This document shows positions 16,774-24,825 of a DNA stretch of 64,000 nt, piece after piece. Both the position numbers and the translations under genes were made by a program. The number at the start of each line of letters is the position of its first letter. Position 1 is the first letter of the stretch. The stretch lies in the NCBI GenBank assembly GCA_018377235.1, contig JAGZZT010000005.1, forward strand, positions 1-64,000, written 5' to 3'. The notes under the pieces were generated by a model. The model did not search any database. It was not told where the DNA came from and was given only the letters and a program-made list of their open reading frames with translations. Origin of the DNA: Clostridium sp. GTDB taxonomy: Bacteria > Bacillota > Clostridia > Lachnospirales > Lachnospiraceae.

Positions 16774-16788
16774 GTTTAAAAACGAAAC
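16774..16788 (+). promoter_or_regulatory. Operator-like motif GTTY-N7-AAAC, copy 2
   Basis: GTTTAAAAACGAAAC, 82 bp before the four-carbon acid sugar kinase start. It matches the copies at 22744, 22784 and 22835 at 11 to 13 of 15 positions, best to the reverse complement of the 22784 copy. Confidence 0.5.
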
Positions 16789-16807
16789 AGTTTTATTGTT
16801 TTTTTCG

Positions 16808-16833
16808 ATGCCAAAACCGTTTAAATACGGCAT
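16808..16833. promoter_or_regulatory. Palindrome near the sugar-acid operon promoter
   Basis: ATGCC and GGCAT bracket an inner CCGT-TTAAAT-ACGG palindrome just upstream of CATAATATATAG, a likely -10 area. It could be a second repressor site. The whole 323-bp gap between spoIIID and the kinase gene holds these motifs and the spoIIID promoter, and no gene. Confidence 0.4.
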
Positions 16834-16869
16834 AATATATAGTATCAATGAAAGAAAAGAGGAAGAACT

Positions 16870-18120
16870 ATGATCCTTCTTTTAATTATTGCGGATGATT
16901 TTACCGGCGCGCTGGATACTGGCGTTCAATTCGCCGCCCGCGGCGTTTCAACCCGGGTGCTTGTAGATCCTGAGGTAGATTTTTCCGCTTACCATGACAG
17001 TGTTTTAGTGGCAGACACAGAAACCCGTCATCTGCCAGCTGAAAAGGCCTTCGATATTGTAGCCCGTCTTACCAGAAGAGCCAAAGAAGCCGGTGTCCGC
17101 TATATTTACAAAAAGACAGATTCTGCCCTGAGGGGGAACATAGGAGCCGAGCTGGCTGCAGTTCTCACAGCCAGCGGCTGCAGAAGCCTTCCCTTCCTGC
17201 CAGCCTTTCCTCAGACAGGCCGTATTACCAGAGATGGAATTCATTATGTAGACGGAGTACCTGTAACAGAAAGCCCTTTCGGAGTTGATCCATTTGAGCC
17301 AGTGGTTCACTCAGTTATCACAGATTTAATCAAAGAGCAGTCCAGCCTCCCATCCTTCAGCTTTCCAGCACTGACAAACGATGGATCTGTTCCAGAACAG
17401 GAAGGAATTCTGGTATTTGATGCTTCTACCCCTTCCGATCTCTTCAAAACCGGAAAAAAATTGTTTGAAAAGGGCATGCTTTCCATCATGGCCGGATGTG
17501 CCGGCTTCGGAGCCGTGCTGCCTGAGCTTTTAGATATTGCATCAGACAAGCCCGCCGCCATTCCTCAGCTGGATCCACGGCTTCTGGTTGTCTGCGGAAG
17601 TGTTAATTCCATTACTCTGGCTCAGCTGGATCATGCGGAAAAATCAGGTTTTTCCAGACTCCGCCTGAGCCCGGAGCAGAAGCTGGAACCTGGGTACTGG
17701 CAGACAGAGCAGGGAAAAAAGGCGCTTCAGGGTATTGAAGACATGCTGGCTTCCCACTCGCACTGCATTATTGAGAGCAATGATTTGGGCGGAAACCAGC
17801 CCACTGCCGACTATGCCGCAGCCCTTGGCATTGACCGGGAAACTCTGAGAGTCCGGATCGCAGGCTGTCTCGGCTGTCTGGTGGGAAAAATCTTTGCCAG
17901 CCCTTCTCTGGGCACTCTTCTTCTCACTGGAGGCGATACGCTGCTCCAGTGTATGAACTGTGTCGGCGTCAGCGAGCTAGAACCGCTGTGCGAGCTGGAA
18001 CGCGGCGTAGTGCTGGCCCGTTTTACCTACAACGGCTGCACCCGCCATATTATTACAAAATCCGGCGGCTTCGGTCAGGAAGCCCTGCTGACAGACCTGG
18101 CAAAACGAATTGCTGATTAA
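16870..18120 (+). CDS. Four-carbon acid sugar kinase family protein (DUF1537)
   Basis: ATP-dependent kinase of the OtnK/DtnK family, which phosphorylates C4 sugar acids such as erythronate or threonate at the 4-position. The 416-residue protein has the N-terminal IIADDFTGALDTG substrate domain, YKKTDSALRGNIG, PFLPAFPQTGR, and the C-terminal nucleotide-binding part with TGGDTLLQ and ITKSGGFGQ. Length is typical. GAGG lies 8 nt before the ATG. It leads an operon that also encodes a PdxA2-like dehydrogenase, the usual partner of these kinases. The real substrate here is not known. Confidence 0.88.
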   Translation: MILLLIIADDFTGALDTGVQFAARGVSTRVLVDPEVDFSAYHDSVLVADTETRHLPAEKAFDIVARLTRRAKEAGVRYIYKKTDSALRGNIGAELAAVLTASGCRSLPFLPAFPQTGRITRDGIHYVDGVPVTESPFGVDPFEPVVHSVITDLIKEQSSLPSFSFPALTNDGSVPEQEGILVFDASTPSDLFKTGKKLFEKGMLSIMAGCAGFGAVLPELLDIASDKPAAIPQLDPRLLVVCGSVNSITLAQLDHAEKSGFSRLRLSPEQKLEPGYWQTEQGKKALQGIEDMLASHSHCIIESNDLGGNQPTADYAAALGIDRETLRVRIAGCLGCLVGKIFASPSLGTLLLTGGDTLLQCMNCVGVSELEPLCELERGVVLARFTYNGCTRHIITKSGGFGQEALLTDLAKRIAD

Positions 18121-18194
18121 TATTTTCCGGCTGCTCATTACCAATTTAATTATCACAATTTACTTTTAACATTACATACTTGGAGGAAAACATT

Positions 18195-19355
18195 ATGACA
18201 TATCCAAAACTTCCCGGTTTAACCTGGGACGGAACCATTTACGAAAACGAAGAGATGGGAACCTGCGAGGCTCTGCTTCCCACAGGCGGCTATCCCACCG
18301 CTCACGCTCCTGCCATGGCAGAGCTGCCAAACGGCGATCTGCTGTGCTGCTGGTTCGCCGGAACCTATGAGGGAAGCGCTGATATCCGTATCATCTGCTC
18401 TCTTCTCCCAAAGGATGCCCCCGCATGGCTCCCTCCGACGGATATTTCCGGAGACCCAGAGCGAAGCGAACAGAATCCTTCCTTATTTTATGGTCCCGAC
18501 AATGCCGTATGGGCTATGTACACAGCCCAGTTAGACCGCCAGGAAGGAAAGGACAATATGCAGTTTACCTCCGTTGTCCGCTGCCAGAAGAGCACAGACG
18601 GCGGAAAGACATGGGGACCTTATGAGACAATTTTCCCAGAGGAAGGTACCTTCTGCCGCCAGCCAATCCAGGTGCTTTCAAATGGACGCTGGATTTTCTC
18701 CAACTGGATCTGCACTGACTCTGCAGACGGCCTTTCCGGCGATCCGACTGCCTTCCGCATTTCCGACGACCAGGGAAAGACCTGGAAAAAGGTAATGATG
18801 CCTGAGAGCAACGGACACGTTCACGCCAACGTGGTAGAGTTAGAGCCTGGACACCTGGCTGCATTTATGAGAAACCGCGAGGCATACCGCATTCACAGAA
18901 GCGAATCCTTTGACTGGGGCGAGACATGGACCAAGCCGGAGCCGACTCCCCTTCCAAATAATAACTCCAGTATCAGTGCCATTAAGCTTCAGAGCGGACG
19001 CGTTGCCATTGCCTACAATCCGACCTGCACTCCGGATCCGCAGCCAGGGAAAGCAGCATGGCCGGGACTTCGCTGCCCAGTAGCAGTGGCTCTCTCTGAG
19101 GACGGTGGTTTAACCTTCCCAATCATCCGCTGGATGGAGAGAGGCGAGGGCTTCATCGGAGACGAAAATAAGACAAACAACAAGCAGTACGAATATCCGT
19201 ACCTGATGCAGACACGCGACGGCATGCTTCACCTGGCATACGCCGCCCGCACCCGTCTGGGCGTAAAATACGTCCGCTTCAGTGAGGAGGACGTACTGGG
19301 CGAGAAGAGAGAGCGCGTAGGACTTTACAATCCTACCGCGGCTCAGAGCCGTTAA
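18195..19355 (+). CDS. Sialidase-fold (BNR repeat) protein, predicted cytosolic
   Basis: A 386-residue six-bladed propeller protein of the sialidase/neuraminidase-like superfamily. Asp-box motifs are visible: S-T-D-G-G-K-T-W near residue 138, SDDQGKTW near 194, and SFDWGETW near 237. There is no signal peptide or anchor, so it should act inside the cell, unlike true exo-sialidases. Within this operon it may process a sugar-acid derivative; that is inference. GGAGG lies 8 nt before the ATG at 18195; a start 15 bp upstream overlaps the site and is rejected. Confidence 0.75.
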   Translation: MTYPKLPGLTWDGTIYENEEMGTCEALLPTGGYPTAHAPAMAELPNGDLLCCWFAGTYEGSADIRIICSLLPKDAPAWLPPTDISGDPERSEQNPSLFYGPDNAVWAMYTAQLDRQEGKDNMQFTSVVRCQKSTDGGKTWGPYETIFPEEGTFCRQPIQVLSNGRWIFSNWICTDSADGLSGDPTAFRISDDQGKTWKKVMMPESNGHVHANVVELEPGHLAAFMRNREAYRIHRSESFDWGETWTKPEPTPLPNNNSSISAIKLQSGRVAIAYNPTCTPDPQPGKAAWPGLRCPVAVALSEDGGLTFPIIRWMERGEGFIGDENKTNNKQYEYPYLMQTRDGMLHLAYAARTRLGVKYVRFSEEDVLGEKRERVGLYNPTAAQSR

Positions 19356-19391
19356 TCTTTATACACGAAACCATTCAAGGAGGTTTTAAAT

Positions 19392-20555
19392 ATGCTTACT
19401 ACTTATAATCTGAAAATGCCTCACGCCGTTTACGGCGGCGAGAACGCTATGGACAACATTACTTCTATTTTAAAATCCAACGGCGTAAAGCGCGCAGCTA
19501 TGTTTACTGATAAGGGAATCGAGGAGGCCGGTCTTTTCGCCCTTCCCGAGGAAGCTGTCAAAGCGGCAGGCGCAGAATATTATGTGCTGGACGATCTTCC
19601 AGCAGAACCAAGCTACATGGCCGTTCAGAAGCTGGTGGACGAATTCAAGGCCAGCGGAGCTGACATGATTGTGGCCTGCGGCGGCGGAAGCGTTATGGAC
19701 GCGGCTAAATTAGCCAGCATTCTGGTAACAGACGAGTACGGCGTGAAGGAACTCTTAGACGAGCCGGGCCGCGCTAAAAAATGTGTTCCGATTATCCTGA
19801 TTCCTACCACTGCCGGAACCGGCGCAGAAGTAACTCCAAACGCCATTGTAGCCGTTCCTGAGAAAGAATTAAAGGTGGGCATTGTCAATGAAAACATGAT
19901 TGCCGACTATGTGATTCTGGACGCCCGCATGATTAAAAACCTTCCGCGCAAGATTGCGGCGGCTACCGGAGTAGACGCCCTGGCTCACTGCATCGAGTGC
20001 TTCACCAGCAACAAGGCCAATCCGTTCAGCGACCTTTACGCTTTAGAGGGCCTTGACCTGATTCTCAATAATATCGAGAAGGCCTGCGACGATCCGGAGG
20101 CCATGACAGAAAAGAACCGTATGCAGATCGCAGCCTACTACGGCGGTCTGGCTATCACAGCCAGCGGAACCACAGCGGTTCACGCCCTCAGCTACCCCTT
20201 AGGCGGCAAGTACCACATTGCCCATGGCGTTTCCAACGCGATCCTCTTAGCTCCGGTTATGCGTTTCAATGAGCCGGCCTGCCAGGAGCGCTTTGCCATT
20301 GCCTATGACCGCTGCTGCCATGACGAGGTAAAGACATGCAAGACAAACGCCGAGAAATCTGCATGGATCATCAGCCGTCTGGAAGAAATTGTAAAGCACC
20401 TGGATATCCCGACCAGCTTAAAGGAATTCGGCGTTCCCGAGGAGGATCTGGATGGCCTGGTAGAGGCAGGAATGCAGGTACAGCGTCTTCTTGTAAACAA
20501 TCCGCGCCAGGTAACGCCTGAGGATGCGAGAAAGCTCTATCTGGAGATTTTGTAG
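19392..20555 (+). CDS. Iron-containing alcohol dehydrogenase
   Basis: NAD(P)-dependent group III alcohol dehydrogenase, 387 residues. Motifs: CGGGSVMDAAK (dinucleotide site, near 95-105), PTTAGTGAEVT, DALAHCIEC and the metal-binding HALSYPLGGKYHIAHG (iron or zinc histidines). It would interconvert an alcohol and an aldehyde or ketone in the cytosol. In this operon it sits between the sialidase-fold protein and a DapA-like aldolase, so it may reduce the aldehyde released by the aldolase or oxidise an acid sugar; both are inference. AAGGAGG precedes the ATG. Confidence 0.88.
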   Translation: MLTTYNLKMPHAVYGGENAMDNITSILKSNGVKRAAMFTDKGIEEAGLFALPEEAVKAAGAEYYVLDDLPAEPSYMAVQKLVDEFKASGADMIVACGGGSVMDAAKLASILVTDEYGVKELLDEPGRAKKCVPIILIPTTAGTGAEVTPNAIVAVPEKELKVGIVNENMIADYVILDARMIKNLPRKIAAATGVDALAHCIECFTSNKANPFSDLYALEGLDLILNNIEKACDDPEAMTEKNRMQIAAYYGGLAITASGTTAVHALSYPLGGKYHIAHGVSNAILLAPVMRFNEPACQERFAIAYDRCCHDEVKTCKTNAEKSAWIISRLEEIVKHLDIPTSLKEFGVPEEDLDGLVEAGMQVQRLLVNNPRQVTPEDARKLYLEIL

Positions 20556-20614
20556 GGCGCTGTTTTAAACCCAAATATCATTTTATATTTTACATAACAC
20601 AGGAGGAATTCACT

Positions 20615-21523
20615 ATGAAACCAGTTGAAATTAAAGGTATTATCCCGCCAATTCTCACACCTATGAACGATGACGAGAGCATCAACGTAGCAGAGCTTCG
20701 CAACCAGGTAGACCGTATGATCGAGGGCGGCGTTCACGCACTCTTCCCATTTGGAACAAACGGTGAGGGCTACATCCTGAACGCCAAGGAGAAGCAGCTT
20801 GTATTAGAGACTGTGATCGAGCAGTGCAACGGACGTGTTCCGGTATACGCAGGAACCGGCTGCATCTCCACCAAGGAGACGATCGAGCAGAGCAAGATGG
20901 CTCAGGCTGCAGGCGCAGACGTACTCTCCATCATCACACCGAGCTTCGCGGCTGCCAGCCAGGACGAGCTCTACGCTCACTACAAGGCTGTTGCAGAGGC
21001 AGTTGACATGCCTATCGTTCTCTACAACATCCCTGCACGTACAGGAAACGCTCTGGCTCCGGCTACTGTAGCCCGCCTGGCTCAGATCGAGAACATCGTA
21101 GGCGCTAAGGATTCCAGCGGAAACTTCACAAATATTTTAGGATACATTGACGCAGGCGCCAAGAAGACAAACGGCAAGTTCTGCACACTGTCCGGAAACG
21201 ACCAGTTAATCATCTGGACTCTTCTGGCAGGCGGTACAGGCGGAATCGCAGGCTGCGCAAACGTATATCCGCACACCATGGCTTCCATCTACAACCTGTT
21301 CATGGAGGGCAAGATCGAGGAAGCCAAGGCTGCCAACGCAAGCATTCAGAGTTTCCGCGCATGCTTCAAGTACGGCAACCCGAACACTATCGTTAAGACT
21401 GCCACTCGTCTCTTAGGCTACAATGTAGGACCGTGCCGCGCTCCGTTCAACCAGGTTCCAGAAGAAGGTATCCAGGCATTAAAGAAGGTTCTGGCTGAAA
21501 ACGAAGCTAAGGGTATGCGCTAA
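20615..21523 (+). CDS. DapA/N-acetylneuraminate lyase superfamily aldolase
   Basis: Class I Schiff-base aldolase or synthase, 302 residues. Motifs: FGTNGEGYIL (near 46-55, usual GTTGE in DapA), Y137 in VLYNIPARTG and the Schiff-base lysine K165 in VGAKDSSGN. Members condense or cleave pyruvate with an aldehyde: DHDPS, NAL, KDG aldolase and relatives. The context of sugar-acid kinase, PdxA-like dehydrogenase and transporter argues for catabolic cleavage rather than lysine synthesis. AGGAGG lies 8 nt before the ATG. Dense C/G-ending codon use suggests high expression of this operon. Confidence 0.85.
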   Translation: MKPVEIKGIIPPILTPMNDDESINVAELRNQVDRMIEGGVHALFPFGTNGEGYILNAKEKQLVLETVIEQCNGRVPVYAGTGCISTKETIEQSKMAQAAGADVLSIITPSFAAASQDELYAHYKAVAEAVDMPIVLYNIPARTGNALAPATVARLAQIENIVGAKDSSGNFTNILGYIDAGAKKTNGKFCTLSGNDQLIIWTLLAGGTGGIAGCANVYPHTMASIYNLFMEGKIEEAKAANASIQSFRACFKYGNPNTIVKTATRLLGYNVGPCRAPFNQVPEEGIQALKKVLAENEAKGMR

Positions 21524-21540
21524 TTAAGGGGGGTACGACT

Positions 21541-22611
21541 ATGAACGCAAAGCCGATTGTCGGTATTACTATGGGTGATCCTGCCGGAAACGGCCCCGAG
21601 ATCACCGTCAAGGCTCTGGCTCACGCTGAGGTCTATGACAGCTGCCGCCCTATCGTTGTGGGCGATGCAAAGATGATCGAACAGGCGGCCCGTTTCGTAG
21701 GCCGTCCCGATATTGCAATTCACCGCTGCGAAAAGGTAAGCGACGCCTTGTTCCAGTGCGGTGTCATTGATGTGCTGCATTTGGAGCTGATCCCTAATGT
21801 GGAACAATTCCCTATCGGCCAGGTCAGCATCGAAGGAGGAAACGCCGCGTTCCAGTGCGTAAAAAAGGTGATTGAGCTGGCCTTGACCGGGGAGGTAGAC
21901 GCTACCTGCACCAATGCTCTGAACAAGGAAGCCATGAACAAAGCTCTTGAGTTCTATCACGGTGAAAACTCTGACGGCTATACCCACTTTGACGGCCATA
22001 CAGAAATTTATGCCACATATACAAACACCAAGAAATACACGATGATGTTAGCACACCATGATCTGAGGGTAGTTCATGTTTCCACCCATGTTTCCCTCAG
22101 GGAGGCCTGCGACCGGGTAAAAAAGGCCCGCGTTCTGGAGGTGATCGAGATCGCCCGCAAGGCATGCAAAGATATGGGAATCGAAAACCCAAAGATCGCT
22201 GTAGCCGGCCTGAATCCCCACTGTGGTGAAAACGGCCTCTTCGGCACAGAGGAAATCGAGGAAATCAAGCCAGCTATCGAGGCGGCAAAAGCAGAGGGCA
22301 TCAATGCCGTCGGCCCTATTCCGCCGGACAGCGTCTTCTCCGAGGCTCTGGGCGGCTGGTACGACATCGTAGTGTGTATGTACCATGATCAGGGACATAT
22401 CCCGCTGAAGACAGTGGGCTTTGTCTATGACAGAGAGCTGCAGGCCTGGAAGGCCGTGGAGGGTGTCAACGTAACGCTGGGGCTTCCGATCATCCGCACC
22501 AGCGTGGATCATGGCACAGGCTTCGCCCTGGCTGGAAAAGGCACCAGCAACGAGTTAAGCCTTGTCAATGCTATCGACTATGCCGTCCGCATGACAAATG
22601 GCAGAAACTAA
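21541..22611 (+). CDS. PdxA-family 4-phosphate dehydrogenase (PdxA2-like)
   Basis: NAD-dependent, metal-requiring oxidative decarboxylase of the PdxA family, 356 residues: GITMGDPAGNGPEI start, FDGHTEIY, HDLRVVHVSTH, GLNPHCGENG, MYHDQGHIPLK and RTSVDHGTGFA, covering the metal-binding histidines and substrate loop. In C4 sugar-acid catabolism PdxA2 oxidises 4-phospho-threonate or -erythronate to DHAP plus CO2. The DUF1537 kinase in the same operon makes that role likelier than vitamin B6 synthesis. It follows the aldolase gene by 17 bp and ends at a terminator. Confidence 0.87.
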   Translation: MNAKPIVGITMGDPAGNGPEITVKALAHAEVYDSCRPIVVGDAKMIEQAARFVGRPDIAIHRCEKVSDALFQCGVIDVLHLELIPNVEQFPIGQVSIEGGNAAFQCVKKVIELALTGEVDATCTNALNKEAMNKALEFYHGENSDGYTHFDGHTEIYATYTNTKKYTMMLAHHDLRVVHVSTHVSLREACDRVKKARVLEVIEIARKACKDMGIENPKIAVAGLNPHCGENGLFGTEEIEEIKPAIEAAKAEGINAVGPIPPDSVFSEALGGWYDIVVCMYHDQGHIPLKTVGFVYDRELQAWKAVEGVNVTLGLPIIRTSVDHGTGFALAGKGTSNELSLVNAIDYAVRMTNGRN

Positions 22612-22631
22612 CAGCATGATCACTTGCCTGA

Positions 22632-22671
22632 GGAGGGCGGAGCGCAGGCTCCGCTCTCCTTTTGGCGTTTT
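22632..22671 (+). terminator. Rho-independent terminator of the sugar-acid operon
   Basis: GGAGGGCGGAGC and GCTCCGCTCTCC pair with one mismatch around GCAG, followed by TTTTGGCGTTTTTT. It is 20 bp after the PdxA-like gene. Confidence 0.85.
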
Positions 22672-22676
22672 TTGTA

Positions 22677-22736
22677 AAAGAGAGAAAAATGTTTTCAGCG
22701 ACTTCAAGTGGAGCCAGAAAACATTTTTCTCTCTTT
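22677..22736. repeat. Long hairpin with conserved loop, copy A
   Basis: A perfect 20-bp stem (ending GTTTTC/GAAAAC) with the 20-nt loop AGCGACTTCAAGTGGAGCCA. Similar loops with different stems occur at 38247, 39181, 52181 and 60045. It follows the operon terminator directly and could act as a second, bidirectional terminator. Confidence 0.75.
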
Positions 22737-22743
22737 AATACTT

Positions 22744-22758
22744 GTTCTAAAATGAAAC
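22744..22758 (+). promoter_or_regulatory. Operator-like motif GTTY-N7-AAAC, copy 3
   Basis: GTTCTAAAATGAAAC, 13 of 15 identical to the copy at 22835. First of three in front of the SLC13 transporter gene. The 380-bp gap that holds them contains no gene. Confidence 0.5.
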
Positions 22759-22783
22759 TTATTTTTTGTCTTCCTTATATATA

Positions 22784-22798
22784 GTTTCATTTATAAAC
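22784..22798 (-). promoter_or_regulatory. Operator-like motif GTTY-N7-AAAC, copy 4
   Basis: GTTTCATTTATAAAC on the plus strand; its reverse complement differs from the copy at 22835 at a single position. Confidence 0.5.
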
Positions 22799-22834
22799 AC
22801 TATTTCAATTCATATTTATACTTTTTTAATATTT

Positions 22835-22849
22835 GTTCATAAATGAAAC
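22835..22849 (+). promoter_or_regulatory. Operator-like motif GTTY-N7-AAAC, copy 5
   Basis: GTTCATAAATGAAAC, with an internal TTCAT-AA-ATGAA palindrome. It lies 143 bp before the transporter start. Confidence 0.5.
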
Positions 22850-22991
22850 ATAATCAGGGGTTGATTTTATTGTCTTCTCTTACAGCATCTTATATAATTA
22901 GTGCAAATGAAAGCCTTACCAGATTGTGCAGATTGCAGAACTGGCTGCACTGGGCACGAGGCTACTATAAGATTATGAGGAGGAAAACAAT

Positions 22992-24266
22992 ATGACCACC
23001 CAAATGATTATTGCTTTAGCAATCACAGCGCTCATGGTCGTTCTGATCATGATGGACAAGCTGCCATTTGGCGCACCGCCTCTGCTGGCCTGTCTTCTGC
23101 TTGTCATTTTCGGAATAGCAGATATCAAGGCGGCCTTCGGCGGATTCTCTAACGCAACCATCGTTATGCTTGCCGAGTTCATGGCAATCATCGCAGCTCT
23201 TCAGAAAACAAGCTTTATCGCTAATTTCAAGAAGACCATGTTTAAAATTGCCAGCCAGGGCGGCATCAAGGCTTACCTGCTGATGATTATCATTGTTATG
23301 TTAGGCTGCAGCCTGTTTGGAACCGGTTCCACTGCTTACTATGTTATGGTTATCGGCTTCCTGTCCACACTGCCCTACACAAAGCAGCTTCCGCCTTCTA
23401 AGGTTGTTATGACAGCAGGTTTCGCTGCGAACCATCCGCTGCTTCCGTTTAACACAGCACTACAGTATGGTATTGTAATCGCAGTTTTAAACAGCGCCGG
23501 CGTTGCAGCCAACATCCCGGTTTCTAAATTTGCTATTGTAAACCTGTTCCTGTCCTTAGGCTTCCTGCTTAACTGTGTGATTCAGTATAAGTTTCTGCCG
23601 GATCATCCGATTGCAGCTTCCACTGATGCAGCCGCTGCCGAAGACACAGCTTTCTCTCTTCCAAAGTGGAAAGAGCAGGTTACTTATTTCGTATTCATTT
23701 TAGCTGTAGTTGGTATGCTTCTTCAGAGTAAAATCGGCGATGCAGGCTACGCTATCGCAGGTATCTCTGTTGGTGTAATCCTTGTGACAGGAGTTCTGGA
23801 CTTCAAAGAAATCCGCGATTCTATCAGCGCTCCTATCATCCTGATGTCCGCCGGCGTAATTGGTGTGGCCGATGCTCTTGGAAGCACCGGACTGACAGAC
23901 CTGGTAGGTTCCACTGTAGCTAATATGCTGGGAACCAACGTAAACCCGTTCGTTATGATTTTCACGTTCTGCATCCTTACAAGTGTGCTCGCTACACTGA
24001 CAGGATCTACAATCGGAACTGTTTACGTATTCGCTCCTCTTGCCATCGCTACCTGCACAAGCCTTGGACTTGATCCGACTGCAGCAGCGTGCGCAATCGT
24101 AATCTCCGGATGGTGCGGACACTTCCTTCCTATAGACGGTATGCCGGCCATGGTTATGGGCGTCGGAAACTACAGCAGTAAGGAATTCTGTAAGTTCACC
24201 ATTCCGCAGTACTTCATCCGTCTGCTGGCATTGACAGCAGGAGCTCTGTTGGTATTCCCGATGTAA
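22992..24266 (+). CDS. SLC13-type anion transporter
   Basis: A 424-residue inner-membrane permease of the ion-transporter (SLC13/CitM-like) superfamily with about eleven hydrophobic segments and two related halves. Gly/Ser/Thr/Asn-rich re-entrant regions are seen near GCSLFGTGSTAYYVMVIG (first half) and LTGSTIGTVYVFAP (second half). Family members take up di- and tricarboxylates or sulfate with sodium. Here it is most likely the uptake system for the sugar acid handled by the preceding operon, since both units share the upstream motif. AGGAGG lies 8 nt before the ATG. Confidence 0.8.
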   Translation: MTTQMIIALAITALMVVLIMMDKLPFGAPPLLACLLLVIFGIADIKAAFGGFSNATIVMLAEFMAIIAALQKTSFIANFKKTMFKIASQGGIKAYLLMIIIVMLGCSLFGTGSTAYYVMVIGFLSTLPYTKQLPPSKVVMTAGFAANHPLLPFNTALQYGIVIAVLNSAGVAANIPVSKFAIVNLFLSLGFLLNCVIQYKFLPDHPIAASTDAAAAEDTAFSLPKWKEQVTYFVFILAVVGMLLQSKIGDAGYAIAGISVGVILVTGVLDFKEIRDSISAPIILMSAGVIGVADALGSTGLTDLVGSTVANMLGTNVNPFVMIFTFCILTSVLATLTGSTIGTVYVFAPLAIATCTSLGLDPTAAACAIVISGWCGHFLPIDGMPAMVMGVGNYSSKEFCKFTIPQYFIRLLALTAGALLVFPM

Positions 24267-24300
24267 TCACTTCGGGCCTGTAAAAGAAAGAGGTACAGTT

Positions 24301-24648
24301 ATGAAGAATAAATTTGAATTAGAGCACGTTGGAATCAATACTCCGAATACAGAGGAAGCTGAGAAATTAGCCCAGCTGTTAAGTCTGGTATTCAACCTGG
24401 AGCCGCGCCATGGGCAGAAATCCGAGTTTGCAGGTCCATATTTTGAGTGCATGAAAGCTCCGTTCCTTGGAACAAACGGCCACATTGCCATGCGTACTCC
24501 GGATCTGACAGCAGCCGCTGAGGAACTGAAGGAGAAAGGCTTCTCCCTCAACATGGACACTGCCGCTTACACAGAGGACGGCAGATTAAAGAATGTCTAT
24601 CTGGCAGGAGAGTTCGGCGGCTTTGCTATCCACATTATGCAGAAATAA
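24301..24648 (+). CDS. VOC (glyoxalase-like) domain protein
   Basis: A 115-residue vicinal-oxygen-chelate protein (ELEHVGINTPN start, FLGTNGHIAMRTPDL, AGEFGGFAIHIMQK end). It resembles the VOC domain that is fused to some clostridial KDPG-type aldolases, here freestanding. VOC proteins bind a metal and act on alpha-keto or hydroxy acids (isomerase, lyase or epimerase). It sits 34 bp after the transporter gene and probably serves the same pathway, perhaps as an isomerase or epimerase; the reaction is not known. Confidence 0.7.
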   Translation: MKNKFELEHVGINTPNTEEAEKLAQLLSLVFNLEPRHGQKSEFAGPYFECMKAPFLGTNGHIAMRTPDLTAAAEELKEKGFSLNMDTAAYTEDGRLKNVYLAGEFGGFAIHIMQK

Positions 24649-24683
24649 TCCTTTTATTTGTTAATGAAACCTTTCCAAGAAAA

Positions 24684-24729
24684 GAGGGTATTGCAAAATC
24701 ATCAAATCAGATGATAGAGCGATACCCTC
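24684..24729. other. Hairpin after the VOC gene
   Basis: GAGGGTAT and ATACCCTC pair around an inner ATCATC/GATGAT stem. No T-run follows; perhaps an RNA 3'-end stabiliser. Confidence 0.4.
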
Positions 24730-24743
24730 GTTCTATGCATAGA

Positions 24744-24789
24744 AAAATCCGGGAGGAATCCTTTTATTTTAGGAATCCTTCCGGATTTT
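24744..24789. terminator. Bidirectional terminator between VOC gene and histidine kinase
   Basis: AAAATCCGG-G-AGGA-A-TCCT pairs with AGGA-A-TCCT-T-CCGGATTTT around an AT loop, with TTTT on both exits. Confidence 0.75.
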
Positions 24790-24825
24790 CAGGATACTTT
24801 AATTTTTACATCAGCCTCTTTCCCT

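Noticed and set aside
18195..19355. Secreted exo-alpha-sialidase
   Set aside because: No signal peptide or anchor and an intracellular metabolic operon; only the fold is supported.
20615..21523. DapA homologue as lysine-pathway dihydrodipicolinate synthase
   Set aside because: The operon context is sugar-acid catabolism and the GTTGE motif is altered to GTNGE; the lysine role is less likely.
21541..22611. PdxA homologue as a vitamin B6 synthesis gene
   Set aside because: It sits in an operon with a DUF1537 kinase, the known partner of catabolic PdxA2 enzymes, and no other pdx gene is near.
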